Assembly (NCBI GenBank): GCA_021737975.1
Contig: JAIPCZ010000012.1
Span: forward strand, 1-55,819
Source: Polaromonas sp.
GTDB lineage: Bacteria > Pseudomonadota > Gammaproteobacteria > Burkholderiales > Burkholderiaceae_C
DNA: 55,819 nt
Direction: 5' to 3'
Shown piece after piece: positions 40,542 through 49,687 of this stretch. The number at the start of each line of letters is the position of its first letter. Position 1 is the first letter of the stretch. The notes under the pieces were generated by a model that worked only from the letters and a program-made list of their open reading frames with translations, had not been told where the DNA came from and searched no databases. The translations under genes and the position numbers were made by a program.

Positions 40542-41303
40542 ATGAAGACGGATTACGAAGGGCATGACGCACTCTATCAAAGACTTCGACAACAGCCTGA
40601 TCGAGTCGGCTGGGATGAGGCTGAGCAACTTGCGACAAGTATTGCCAGTCTGAACCAGGTCATCCGATGGCCCGCTTTTCCAAAGAAGGGGCAGGTTCTG
40701 GAGCTTGGCTGTGGTGCCGGAAATACTTGCCTTGAGCTTGCCAAATATGGATTTGACGTTTATGGCATGGACATCGCACCCACGGCAATCGCCTGGGCCA
40801 GGGAAAGGGCCTCCTTGGCAGGTGCTGGCGCCTCGTTTTCGGTCGGGAACGTTCTTGACCTGAAAAATTTTTCGGGCAACTCGTTCGATGTTGTTCTCGA
40901 TGGGCATTGCCTGCATTGCATTATTGGGAATGATCGCCAGCATTTCTTTTCAAGCGCGCTTCGGGTACTGCGGCCGGGGGGCACGCTCCTTGTTCGCACC
41001 ATGTGTAATGAAGTCCCAAAAGCATGGGTGGATAGAGGTCATTTCGACGCCACGACTCGCTGCACAATGTCCGCCGGTGGTTACGCAACGAGGTACATCG
41101 GTTGGTCCAACGACGTCATTGGCGAAGTCATCGCCGCTGGCTTTGATGTGGTCCAACTGATGATTGAGCCGGCGAATCCGGATGCCGCCGAGGATCTCGA
41201 TGAATTATTGCTGCTTGCCAGGAAGCCGGCTGGTCTGGCTGGTGTGATGGTGTCCCACACACCAGGCGAGCACTTTTGTCTTGGGGCAGGCGGCAGGTCA
41301 TAA
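40542..41303 (+). CDS. class I SAM-dependent methyltransferase
   Basis: 253 residues. The S-adenosylmethionine motifs are VLELGCGAGNTCLELAKYGFDVYGMDIAPTAIAWARER (motif I and acidic loop, read in pieces) and FDVVLDGHCLHCII (motif II/post). The fold is methyltransferase_11/25-like; the substrate is unknown. GGGGG precedes the ATG by about 8 bases. The base composition is lower in GC than its neighbours, which hints at acquisition. Confidence 0.85.
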   Translation: MKTDYEGHDALYQRLRQQPDRVGWDEAEQLATSIASLNQVIRWPAFPKKGQVLELGCGAGNTCLELAKYGFDVYGMDIAPTAIAWARERASLAGAGASFSVGNVLDLKNFSGNSFDVVLDGHCLHCIIGNDRQHFFSSALRVLRPGGTLLVRTMCNEVPKAWVDRGHFDATTRCTMSAGGYATRYIGWSNDVIGEVIAAGFDVVQLMIEPANPDAAEDLDELLLLARKPAGLAGVMVSHTPGEHFCLGAGGRS

Positions 41304-41368
41304 ATGGCAGAGGGCAAACTGCCGATGTTTAAGTCAGCTTTGGAGACCGCAGTGCTGCACGCGCCACC

Positions 41369-42496
41369 TCAGGAACCACCTGAAGCTTTCAGCAACTCGA
41401 ATGCCCCCAGGGTCTGAGCCTCACCGTTCAGGAGCACATCCACCCGGTGCAAACCGGGGTAATGTTTTCGGGTGCTCATCTCTGCCAGTGACAGCGTCTT
41501 GGCCAGTGCCGCGGTTTGACCCGGCGCCAGTTCCAGGGTTTTGAGCTTGAACACCTTGGCCTTGGCCTGGCCGCTGGCCTTGATGTAGTGCACCGCCAGG
41601 TCCACCAGCACACCTTGGCCATGGCTGTGGGTGCTGGTGACTTCGAACCCGATGCGCACCGCGCCACCCATCACTGCCCTGGCCGGGGTGATCTGGATAT
41701 TGCCCACCGCCACCTGCGCCTTCTTTCCAAAACCCAGCACCTTGAGCGCGGCGCCCTCGCCGCGTTTGACGGCCGAGCGCAGCGCATGGCCGACGATCCA
41801 GGCGCGCCCGGCAGGGGCATTTTTCAGCCAGGCCCGGGCCGTGCAGGCCAGCACCGCCGGGTGGTCCTTGCCGATGTCGTTGAGGTTGTTGGCCACCGAG
41901 CGCCGCACGTACAGTTCGGGGTCGTCCTTGAGCAACTCCAGCAGCGCCAGCACCGGGGCCGGGTCGGCCTGAAACTGGCGCAGGCGCGGCGCCCAGGGCA
42001 GCCGGGGGCGCGTGCCCTCTGACACCAGGCGGCGCACATGCGGGCTCGGGTCTGCCGTCCATTTGGTAAGCTGGCGCAGGGTCGCCTCAGGGTGCTGCTC
42101 GAGGAAGGGGCGGATGCTGAACTCGGCGGTGAAGCGTTGCGTCAAGGCATGCTGGGCCCGCATCGACAGCTCAAAATGCGCCTGACCGTATTGCGCCACA
42201 AACACCGTGTGCGGCAGGTACAGAAACGAGGCCAGGCTCAGGCCGGGGTCCCGGCCGTGGGGCTGGTCCAGCGAGTCGAGCAGAATCGCCAGCGCCCGCG
42301 GATAGTCGTCCGGCAAATGGCGGCGCAAGGCCTGGGCGATTTTTTTGCCGCGCGGCATCAGTCCAAGCGCGTCGTAGCCGTCGAGCGCATCGCTCACAAA
42401 GCGCGCGCTGTTGAACGACGGATGCACCTTTGAGATCATCGCGGCAATGGCGCGCGGCACATCAGCGCCGTATTGGTTTTTGAGAGCTTCAGCCAT
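41369..42496 (-). CDS. alkC: AlkC-type 3-methyladenine DNA glycosylase (HEAT-like repeats plus Ig-like domain)
   Basis: 375 residues from ATG 42496, which overlaps the rarD stop by one base (TGATG). The HEAT-like ALK repeats are visible as TLRQLTKWTADPSPHVRRLVSEGTRPRLPW and LELLKDDPELYVRRSVANNLNDIGKDHPAVL, ending with HALRSAVKRGEGAALKVLGF. An immunoglobulin-like C-terminal domain follows (ITPARAVMGGAVRIGFEVTSTHS ... TRKHYPGLHRVDVLLNG), as in the AlkC branch and not AlkD. It should remove N3-alkylpurines without base flipping. This is the second alkyl-DNA glycosylase in the window. Confidence 0.88.
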   Translation of the reverse strand: MAEALKNQYGADVPRAIAAMISKVHPSFNSARFVSDALDGYDALGLMPRGKKIAQALRRHLPDDYPRALAILLDSLDQPHGRDPGLSLASFLYLPHTVFVAQYGQAHFELSMRAQHALTQRFTAEFSIRPFLEQHPEATLRQLTKWTADPSPHVRRLVSEGTRPRLPWAPRLRQFQADPAPVLALLELLKDDPELYVRRSVANNLNDIGKDHPAVLACTARAWLKNAPAGRAWIVGHALRSAVKRGEGAALKVLGFGKKAQVAVGNIQITPARAVMGGAVRIGFEVTSTHSHGQGVLVDLAVHYIKASGQAKAKVFKLKTLELAPGQTAALAKTLSLAEMSTRKHYPGLHRVDVLLNGEAQTLGAFELLKASGGS

Positions 42497-43392
42497 CAGT
42501 TCACCAAGACCGATTGTTTGGCAAACTGCTTGCGGTTGTTCCACAGGCTGTCCAGGCTGTAGACCACCAAAGCCAGCCAGATCAGATAAAAACCGATGGC
42601 GCGCGCGGGGTCGAAGGCTTCCCCGTACAACCACACCCCCAGCAGCATCTGCAGGCTCGGCGAAATGTATTGCAGGATGCCCAGCGTGGCCATGGGAATG
42701 CGGCGTGCGCCGGCAGCAAACAGCAGCAGGGGGACCGCAGTTAGCGGCCCGGCCAGCAAAAGCCAGCCCAGGGTCGGCGCATCACCCTGCGCCAGCACAC
42801 CCTGCCCATGCCAGGTCCACCACAGCAGCAGCCCCAGCGCAAACGGCGCCAGCAGCAGGGTTTCCAGCGTCAGGCCTTCGAGCGCGCCCAAGGTGGCCAC
42901 CTTGCGCAACAGACCATAGATGCCAAAGCTGGCCGCGAGCACCAGCGCCACCCAGGGCAGCCGCCCGGCTTGCACCGTGAGCCACACCACACCGCCAGCG
43001 GCCACCGCCACGGCCAACCACTGCCCCGGGCGCGGACGCTCCTTTAAAAAGGCAAAGCCGAACGCCACATTGACCAGCGGCAAAATGAAGTAACCGAGGC
43101 TGGCGTCCACCACTTGGGCGTTTTGCACAGCCCACACGTAGACCGACCAATTCACCGACAACAACAGAGCAGACGCACCAAATGCCGCCAGCACCCTGGG
43201 CTGGCGCGCCACGCCGCGCATCCAGCCCCAGCGCCTGAGCACGGCCAGCACACACAGCAGAAAAACCATCGACCAGACCATGCGGTGCATCACCACCTCG
43301 AACGGATTGACAGCCACGAGCTGCTTGAAAAAGATCGGCAACAAACCCCAGGCGGTGTAGGCCAGGGCGGCAAAAAGCACACCAGAATTCAT
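42496..43392 (-). CDS. rarD: RarD-type EamA transporter
   Basis: 298 residues, ten helices. MNSGVLFAALAYTAWGLLPIFFKQL, HRMVWSMVF, ALLLSVNWSVYVWAVQ, GYFILPLVNV and LQYISPSLQMLLGVWLYGE are hallmark RarD segments. The start at 43392 is set by the family N-terminus; the frame continues to 43662. The protein exports an unknown metabolite. It is coupled to alkC by a one-base overlap and divergent from the channel gene. Confidence 0.93.
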   Translation of the reverse strand: MNSGVLFAALAYTAWGLLPIFFKQLVAVNPFEVVMHRMVWSMVFLLCVLAVLRRWGWMRGVARQPRVLAAFGASALLLSVNWSVYVWAVQNAQVVDASLGYFILPLVNVAFGFAFLKERPRPGQWLAVAVAAGGVVWLTVQAGRLPWVALVLAASFGIYGLLRKVATLGALEGLTLETLLLAPFALGLLLWWTWHGQGVLAQGDAPTLGWLLLAGPLTAVPLLLFAAGARRIPMATLGILQYISPSLQMLLGVWLYGEAFDPARAIGFYLIWLALVVYSLDSLWNNRKQFAKQSVLVN

Positions 43393-43566
43393 GGTTGTAA
43401 GAAGCTCAGAGGTTGGTTGCCACGGGACACGGCAATGTGCAGAGTCTAGAGCCCCGGTCTGACAAACAGAAATTTTGAACCGGGCGCTGCCACATGTGAT
43501 AACTTCCGGCAGGATTTCCTCAATTTTCCAAACCCGGGACTGAATGCCCTCTTCCCCGAAAGCCCC

Positions 43567-45459
43567 ATGGTGACCACACGACCGCGCTTGACGCTGCGCC
43601 TGCGCCGGGCCTTTCGGGTGCTTACGCCCGACGGCTTTGCCCTTGCCCCGCTCTGGGTGCAACTGGCCGCGATCTTCTCGGCAAGCGCGCTGCTGATCCT
43701 GGCATCTTCCCTGTTGATCGGTTCGATCAGCCTCAGCTACCGCCTTTTCAGCGACCCGTCGAGCTATGCCGACATGGAGGGCTTTCGCCAGCTATTTTTT
43801 GGTTTTTTTCAGGTCGGCTTCGGACTGATCCTGTTCTCTTTCATCATTTCCGTCCTTTCTGCTGCGCTCGAGCAACTCATCGAGCGCATTCGTGGCGGAA
43901 CACGGCCGTTTCGCAACCGCGGGCACCTGTTGATCGTGAATCGAAATCCCAGGCTTGTGCTGTTGCTCGACCAGATCAACGAACGGTATCGCCGCCAGGA
44001 TCTCGACGTGGACATTGTGCTGCTGTTGAGCGACCGGGCTGAAGTCGAGGCGTTCTGCGACGGGCTGGACCTGGGGCGCTGGCCATTTCTCCACATCTTT
44101 GTGCGCCAGGGTGATCTGCAGGACTTCGAGACCTATCGCCGCGTGTCGATCAGTGCCGCCTCCGGAATCGTCCTGCTCGCCCCCGAAGGGGCAGAGACGG
44201 CATTCGGCAGCGACAACATCAATCTCAAAATCCTGACCACGCTGGTCGACAATCCGCCCTTCTGGCGGCACATCGCGGACCATCAGGAAGGCCAGCGCCC
44301 CATCAAATGCACCGTCGAACTCTCAGGCGAACTGCAGAGCCGGGCCATTGCCCGGACCCTCACCGCGCACGGTCGCGAGGCGCTGTTCTCCATCGCGACA
44401 CCCGGCGACGTGATCGGCCGCGTCTTGTCGCGCTCGGTCATAGACGAAACCTACCATCGCATCTACTTTGAGATTTTTTCGGCTTTCGGCCATTCGATCC
44501 ACTTCATCGATTCACGGCGCTTTGCCGCGCAGGGTGCCGTGGCAGGGACGCGCTTCGAAGACTTGTGCCGCAATTTCACGCGCGGTGTGCTGATCGGCTG
44601 GTCCTGTCTGGATCAGGGCGAGTTCAAAATGCAGATCGCACCTTTCGGCCAGGTCCTGGCGACCGGCGACTGGCTGCTCTTTGTCGCCCTCAGCGCGGAC
44701 GCGGTGACCTACGAGCCGACGGCCAGCCAGCCCATCGACACCTCGAAAATAACACAGCCAAGCGAGATAAGTCGCCGCAAGTTGTGCGTGATAGGCAACA
44801 CGCACCAGTTCGAACGTCTGGGAGACTTTCTGCACCCGGAGAGCCGCGCCGGGCTCAAGGAGTCCACCATTGTCTTTGACCAGGCCGAGGACTACTTCGA
44901 GGTGGCAGTGATCGACCGCGTCCGCAACGGCAACTTCGACAGCATCATCATCAATCTTGACGACGAGACCGCCTTTCGTTTCGTTTTGTTCCTGTTCGCG
45001 CAATTCAAGCCCGACGATCCCATCCTGGAGAAGGTCGTGACGGTTCTGATCGATCCCGTGATCGAGCGGCTGCTCAACCGGAATTCAAGGTATCGCAATA
45101 CCGTTCTTCCCGACAAGCTGGCGGCAAACTACATCACCCAGCTGAGCTTCCAGAAGAACCTCGAAAAGGTCTACTATGAACTCTCCGACTCAGAAGGCGT
45201 AGAGTTCAACCTGCTGGAAGTCGGAAGGCACATTCCCCGCGCCCTGCTCACGACAAAAGCTGCCGTCAAAGATCTGCTGCTGGCCAGCGGCATGGTTTAC
45301 GTCGGCGCCGTGGACCCGCAGAAAAACGTCAGCTTCGATGCCGACAGCTTCACCGACGCGCGGCAGCTGGTGGTCATCTCCCTCGGCGACAGCCGCCCCT
45401 CAACACCCCAAATTCAAGATCCTGATGAAACCGCCCGCCAGACTGCAACCCCTCATTGA
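43567..45459 (+). CDS. CASTOR/POLLUX-related ion-channel-like protein with RCK-like domains
   Basis: 630 residues. Two membrane helices (about 31-52 and 75-100) are followed by a large cytosolic region with two Rossmann-like RCK segments (HLLIVNRNPRLVLLLDQINERY and KLCVIGNTHQFERLGDFL) typical of the CASTOR/POLLUX/SYM8 family. The plant proteins are nuclear cation channels; the bacterial role is unknown. I cannot find the canonical ADAGNHA-type filter between the helices, so conduction is not assured. The 3' end overlaps the RIO kinase gene by 35 bases. Confidence 0.8.
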   Translation: MVTTRPRLTLRLRRAFRVLTPDGFALAPLWVQLAAIFSASALLILASSLLIGSISLSYRLFSDPSSYADMEGFRQLFFGFFQVGFGLILFSFIISVLSAALEQLIERIRGGTRPFRNRGHLLIVNRNPRLVLLLDQINERYRRQDLDVDIVLLLSDRAEVEAFCDGLDLGRWPFLHIFVRQGDLQDFETYRRVSISAASGIVLLAPEGAETAFGSDNINLKILTTLVDNPPFWRHIADHQEGQRPIKCTVELSGELQSRAIARTLTAHGREALFSIATPGDVIGRVLSRSVIDETYHRIYFEIFSAFGHSIHFIDSRRFAAQGAVAGTRFEDLCRNFTRGVLIGWSCLDQGEFKMQIAPFGQVLATGDWLLFVALSADAVTYEPTASQPIDTSKITQPSEISRRKLCVIGNTHQFERLGDFLHPESRAGLKESTIVFDQAEDYFEVAVIDRVRNGNFDSIIINLDDETAFRFVLFLFAQFKPDDPILEKVVTVLIDPVIERLLNRNSRYRNTVLPDKLAANYITQLSFQKNLEKVYYELSDSEGVEFNLLEVGRHIPRALLTTKAAVKDLLLASGMVYVGAVDPQKNVSFDADSFTDARQLVVISLGDSRPSTPQIQDPDETARQTATPH

Positions 45460-46306
45460 AGAAGGCCTGATCGACAGCGTGGTGCGCCAGCTCATGAGCG
45501 GCAAGGAGGCCATGGTCTTCGTGGTGCGCTGTGGTGAGGACACCCGCTGCGCCAAGATCTACAAGGAAGCCACCCACCGCAGCTTTCGCCAGGCGGTGGA
45601 CTACACCGAAAACCGCAAGGTCAAGAACTCCCGCTCGGCGCGCGCCATGGCCAAGGGCAGCAGATTTGGGCGACAGGAGCAGGAAGCCGCCTGGCAAAGC
45701 GCCGAGGTCGACGCGCTCTACCGCCTGGCCGCAGCGGGCGTGCGCGTGCCGCAGCCCTACAACTTCTGCGACGGCGTGCTGCTGATGGAGTTGGTGACCG
45801 ATGCCCACGGCGACGCCGCCCCGCGCCTGAACGATGTGGCGTTCACCGCAGAACAGGCCCGGACCCACCACACCACCCTGATGGCCGAGGTGGTGCGCAT
45901 GCTGTGCGCGGGCGTGGTGCACGGGGACCTGTCCGAGTTCAACATTTTGCTGGCGCACACGCCGGGCGTCGATAGCGTTGACGGGGTGGACGGTCCGGTC
46001 ATCATCGACCTGCCGCAGGCCGTGGACGCCGCCGGCAACAACCACGCGCAGCGCATGCTGCTTCGCGACGTGGCCAACCTGCGTGACTTCTTCGGCCAGT
46101 TTGCGCCCGAGCTGCTGGCCACCCAGTATGGCCCCGAGATCTGGAGCCTCTACCAGGCCGGCCTGCTGAGCAATGCGTCGGTGCTGAGCGGCCGCTTCGA
46201 GCGCGCGCAGGCCAGCGTCGACATGCAGGCGGTGTTGCGCGAAATTGACGATGCCCGGGCCGATGACGCGGCGCGCAGGCTGCGCATGGCCATGGCGGCG
46301 GGCTAA
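45425..46306 (+). CDS. RIO1-type serine protein kinase
   Basis: 293 residues from ATG 45425. The RIO kinase core has a nucleotide loop (MSGKEAMVFVVR), Lys in AKIYK, the flexible EATHRSFRQAVDYTENRKVKNSR region, catalytic HGDLSEFNIL (Asp and Asn) and the metal-binding IIDLPQAVD in place of DFG. All key residues are present. Bacterial RIO kinases are of uncertain target. It begins 35 bases inside the channel gene, in another frame, so the two are co-transcribed and probably act together. Confidence 0.9.
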   Translation: MKPPARLQPLIEEGLIDSVVRQLMSGKEAMVFVVRCGEDTRCAKIYKEATHRSFRQAVDYTENRKVKNSRSARAMAKGSRFGRQEQEAAWQSAEVDALYRLAAAGVRVPQPYNFCDGVLLMELVTDAHGDAAPRLNDVAFTAEQARTHHTTLMAEVVRMLCAGVVHGDLSEFNILLAHTPGVDSVDGVDGPVIIDLPQAVDAAGNNHAQRMLLRDVANLRDFFGQFAPELLATQYGPEIWSLYQAGLLSNASVLSGRFERAQASVDMQAVLREIDDARADDAARRLRMAMAAG

Positions 46307-46367
46307 GGCCAACGCAACGGCATCTCAATCACCCCCTCCGCGAGAGCGGGACGGACTGCCACGGTGC

Positions 46368-47726
46368 CTAACCCAGCCGTATCGAATTGCCGCCCGCCTT
46401 CTTGGCCAGGTACATGGCGGTATCTGCCAGCCTCAGGAAGTCGTCATGCGTTCCGTCGCGGTCGATGTAGACCACCGCGCCAAGGCTTGCCGTGCAACGA
46501 TGCTCAATCAAGGCCCCTGCCGGCGAACCGTGCGTGGCCACCAGCCTGTAAGGGTCAGCCAGGGCGGCACGAATTTTTTCCGCGGCGCTGCGCGCAAACG
46601 CCGTCGATGCTGCTTTGTCCTCGTTCAAGTCGCCCATCATCACCACAAACTCGTCACCACCAAAACGGGCCACAGTGTCGACCTCACGCACGCAGTTCTT
46701 CAGACGCATGGCTGCCTGCACCAAAAGCAGGTCGCCCAGCCCATGACCGTGTTTGTCATTGAGCGCCTTGAAATTATCCAGGTCAAGAAATATGAGCGCC
46801 CCGTACCGGTTGCTGCGCTTGCTCTCGGCCAGTAGCTGGATCAACCGGTCACCCATCAATCGACGATTGGGCAAGCGGGTCAGCGGATCATAGAAGGCCA
46901 ATTCCCGCACCTGCTCTTCCATCTGCTTGCGCTGGGTGATGTCCTCGACGATGCCGAGCCACAAGACATCGCCGTTTGCCTGTTTATCAGGGGTCGATCC
47001 AATGTGTAAAAACTTGACAGGCCCTTTGGACACAACCCGACCGCTCCACTCAAATGGGCGCAATTGGTCGATCCCGTCCTGGTTCAACTTGATGAAAGCC
47101 TCCCGGTCATCAGGGTGAATTCCCTGGAACACGACTGTGGCATCCGCGAGAAGGCTTTGCGCACTCGCATCGAACAATTCTTCCGCTCGTGGACTGACAT
47201 AGTCAAGCCCGAAACTGCCGTCTGGCTTGCTGTTCAGGATGTAAGTCCCAAACGGAATTTTTGACACCAGGAGGTCATATTGGTGCTTGCTGCGTGCCAG
47301 CGCCTGCTCCGTCTGCTTGCGCTCGGTGATGTCGCGCCAGACACAGTAGATGACTGGCTGGTCCGAAAGCTGGATTGCTGCAAGAGTCACCTCGGCCACA
47401 AACTCCGTCCCGTCGGCCCTGCTGTGTATCCACTCGAATCGATGCGAGTCCCTGGCTCTGGCAATGGCCATCATGCGTTCGGCCTTGACGAAGGAGTCTT
47501 CCCCATCGGCCTGTTTGGGCGGTGAGAGTTTTCCGGGGTGGACTTTCAGAAGCTCGTCCCGGCTTGGGTAGCCCAGGGTCTTGATGGCCGCCTCGTTGCA
47601 TTCAACAAACCGATTGCCGGCGATGATCCAGGTGGGGTCCGGCGACAAGTCGAATAATTGTCTGAAGCAGCCTTGATCACCCGGTGAAATTCCACCAGCT
47701 TGACCAGGATGACCGACGCGTAACAT
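46368..47726 (-). CDS. PAS-PAS-GGDEF diguanylate cyclase
   Basis: 452 residues from ATG 47726, chosen for the AAAGGAAG site 8 bases upstream; an ATG at 47750 extends it by 8 residues. Two PAS/PAC units (FDLSPDPTWIIAGNRFVECNEAA... ending WRDITERKQ; and FDASAQS... ending VEDITQRKQ) lead to a GGDEF domain (YDPLTRLPNRRLMGDRL, FLDLDNFKALNDKHGHGLGDLLL, RFGGDEFVVMM). The active-site GGDEF and the upstream RxxD inhibitory I-site (REVD, five residues before) are intact, so it should make c-di-GMP and be product-inhibited. No membrane helices. A c-di-GMP-I riboswitch sits in its leader. Confidence 0.93.
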   Translation of the reverse strand: MLRVGHPGQAGGISPGDQGCFRQLFDLSPDPTWIIAGNRFVECNEAAIKTLGYPSRDELLKVHPGKLSPPKQADGEDSFVKAERMMAIARARDSHRFEWIHSRADGTEFVAEVTLAAIQLSDQPVIYCVWRDITERKQTEQALARSKHQYDLLVSKIPFGTYILNSKPDGSFGLDYVSPRAEELFDASAQSLLADATVVFQGIHPDDREAFIKLNQDGIDQLRPFEWSGRVVSKGPVKFLHIGSTPDKQANGDVLWLGIVEDITQRKQMEEQVRELAFYDPLTRLPNRRLMGDRLIQLLAESKRSNRYGALIFLDLDNFKALNDKHGHGLGDLLLVQAAMRLKNCVREVDTVARFGGDEFVVMMGDLNEDKAASTAFARSAAEKIRAALADPYRLVATHGSPAGALIEHRCTASLGAVVYIDRDGTHDDFLRLADTAMYLAKKAGGNSIRLG

Positions 47727-47820
47727 GAAGAATTCTTCCTTTGTTGCCATGTAGTGGGCAGCCAGGGCGATGCTGCCATGTGGTTTTTCTTATTATTTTT
47801 TCACAGAATGACGGCCTTGA

Positions 47821-47906
47821 ACCGGTAACCCGCTGCCATATACCTTTGAAAAGCATTTAGGCCGGTAGTTTTGCGTCGCCACCTTTCGATGGTTTTGCCC
47901 TTGAGG
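47821..47906 (-). ncRNA. c-di-GMP-I (GEMM) riboswitch upstream of the diguanylate cyclase
   Basis: Read on the minus strand, the conserved blocks occur in order: GGGCAAAACC, a CCATC-GAAA-GGTGG hairpin with a GNRA tetraloop, GACGCAAAAC, ACCGGCCTAAATG, TATGGCAGCGGGTTACCGG. These match the known GEMM-I aptamer, including the ligand-contacting GACGC and the 11-nt tetraloop-receptor halves CCTAA and TATGG. The aptamer ends about 95 bases before the cyclase ATG. The expression platform is unclear; no intrinsic terminator is visible, so translational control is more likely. Confidence 0.88.
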
Positions 47907-48253
47907 ACGATGTTACACCCAGTTACAAGGAAGTCAAATTCGGCCATGGTCCATTCTCCGGGACATCTGGAAACAGCTCCCAGGCGCAGCTGCGTCGTCA
48001 GCTAGAGGGCTTCAAAAAACGCACGGAGATTCTGCACAAAAGTCTTTGGATTCCGACGCCTCCAATGCGGGGAACACTGGTGCCGTCGTATGCTGACGTC
48101 CGCCTCGGAGAGCACTTTCGACCGGCGGGAGCTTCGCCTTGACCGCGGAGTCATAGACCCGAGTGGCTCCTTTCGCTGCGCTAGCGAAAACCCAACGGGC
48201 GAACCGATGGTTCTCTGTGAAGGACGGGTTCGATATTTGGCAACAGGAACGCG
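47907..48253. other. 347-bp stretch with no recognisable gene
   Basis: This segment holds the promoter region of the riboswitch-cyclase transcript (minus strand) and the 3' end of hutF. A minus-strand open frame at 48012-48257 lacks any family motif. Short inverted sequences (TTTCGC-TGCGCTA-GCGAAA near 48173-48191) form a small hairpin 60 bases after the hutF stop, possibly a weak terminator. Nothing else was recognised. Confidence 0.45.
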
Positions 48254-49687
48254 TCATGCCCAGAGCTGCTGCATCGTGCGCACGTAGTCCTGCTTCAGTT
48301 GTTGCCAGACGGCTCCCCCGGCGCTGCCATTGCCCATGTGCCCGCCTGGCACCACGGGCCTGCCCGCGACGAAGACATCGCTGAAACGCGCCTCGGGGCT
48401 GGAGAACAGCAGGGCATCCAGCACGTGGTCAGCGGGCACGCCCAGCAGCGCCGATGCTTGATCATCCAGCACCAAGAAGTCGGCGCGCCGGCCCACTTCA
48501 ATCGCACCCAGCGGCAGGGCGGTGGCCTTGTGCCCGCCAGCCAGGGCGGACTCGAACAGCACCGCCGCCGAACTGGCGTTGCTGCCCGTCTGCGCCGCCA
48601 CATTGCGCTTGCGCCGGGTCAGCCGCTGCGAATATTCCAGCAGGCGCAGTTCTTCCACCCAACTGCGCGTGACGTGGCTGTCCGAGCCCACCGACCAGCT
48701 GCCGCCCAGGCGGGCATACCCGGCGTAATCGAACACGCCGTCGCCCAGATTGGCCTCGGTGCTGGGGCAGATGACGATGGCTGCGCCGCTGCGCTGCACC
48801 GCCTGCAACTCTGCGTTTGTGGTGTGGGTGGCGTGCACCAGGTTCCAGCGCGCATTCACTGCCACGTTGGCCAGCAGCCATTCGATCGGGCGCTGGCCTG
48901 TGTGGCTGATGCAGTCCTGCACTTCCTGTGTTTGTTCAGCGATGTGGATGTGCAAGGGCAAACCGCGCTGGTTGGCCTCAGCGGCCAGCGCCTGAATGGC
49001 CGGCGCACCGGCCGCGCGCAAGGAGTGGATGGCAAGCCCGACATTGACGGCGGCGGCCGCTGCCGCGTCAAGCGTTTTCACATGCTCTTGCACCCCGTCC
49101 ACCAGGCGCAGCACGCTCTCGGGGCTGGAGGCAAAACGGCGCTGGTCGTCGCGCAGGCCGGTGGCCTCGAACCCCGAGCGCATGTACAGGGTGGGCAGCA
49201 GTGTCAGGCCCATGCCGACCCGCTGCGCCGCGCGCACCAGCGCCAGGGACATGTCCAGCGGGTCAGCCTGCGCCGCACCATCGGCCGCGTTGTGCAGGTA
49301 ATGGAACTCACACACCTGGGTGTAGCCGGCCAGCAGCAGTTCGGCATACAAAAAGCTGGCAATGGCTTCCAGCTGGTCGGGCGTGATGCGCCGCGCCACC
49401 GAGTACATGCGGTCGCGCCAGCTCCAGAAGTCGTCGTTCTGCGCCAGCCCCGTCGTGCTGCGGCGCTCCGTCAGACCGGCAATGGCGCGCTGAAACGCGT
49501 GGCTGTGGGCGTTCACCAAACCCGGCAGCACCGGGCCACCAAGAAGCGTGGCACCGCTGCGCTGTGCCAGCGTGGCATCGGGCTGAACGGCGCACCAATG
49601 GCCATTGGCATCCACCGTGAGCAGCACATCGCGCGCCCAGGCGCCCTGAACCCAGGCGCGAGGGGCAAAAAACTTCAAGGGATTCAT
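48254..49687 (-). CDS. hutF: formimidoylglutamate deiminase
   Basis: 477 residues. It converts N-formimidoyl-L-glutamate to N-formylglutamate and ammonia in the five-step histidine pathway. Amidohydrolase fold: metal ligands in NAHSHAFQRA, then LHIHIAEQTQEV, VHATHTT and GSDSHVTRSWVEELRLLEYSQRLTRR, which is characteristic of HutF. The ATG overlaps the hutG stop by four bases. It is the last gene of the hut operon. Confidence 0.95.
   Translation of the reverse strand: MNPLKFFAPRAWVQGAWARDVLLTVDANGHWCAVQPDATLAQRSGATLLGGPVLPGLVNAHSHAFQRAIAGLTERRSTTGLAQNDDFWSWRDRMYSVARRITPDQLEAIASFLYAELLLAGYTQVCEFHYLHNAADGAAQADPLDMSLALVRAAQRVGMGLTLLPTLYMRSGFEATGLRDDQRRFASSPESVLRLVDGVQEHVKTLDAAAAAAVNVGLAIHSLRAAGAPAIQALAAEANQRGLPLHIHIAEQTQEVQDCISHTGQRPIEWLLANVAVNARWNLVHATHTTNAELQAVQRSGAAIVICPSTEANLGDGVFDYAGYARLGGSWSVGSDSHVTRSWVEELRLLEYSQRLTRRKRNVAAQTGSNASSAAVLFESALAGGHKATALPLGAIEVGRRADFLVLDDQASALLGVPADHVLDALLFSSPEARFSDVFVAGRPVVPGGHMGNGSAGGAVWQQLKQDYVRTMQQLWA

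Noticed and set aside
48160..48200. attC-like hairpin near the hutF end
   Set aside because: The short inverted sequence lacks the paired core sites of an integron recombination site, and no integrase is present.
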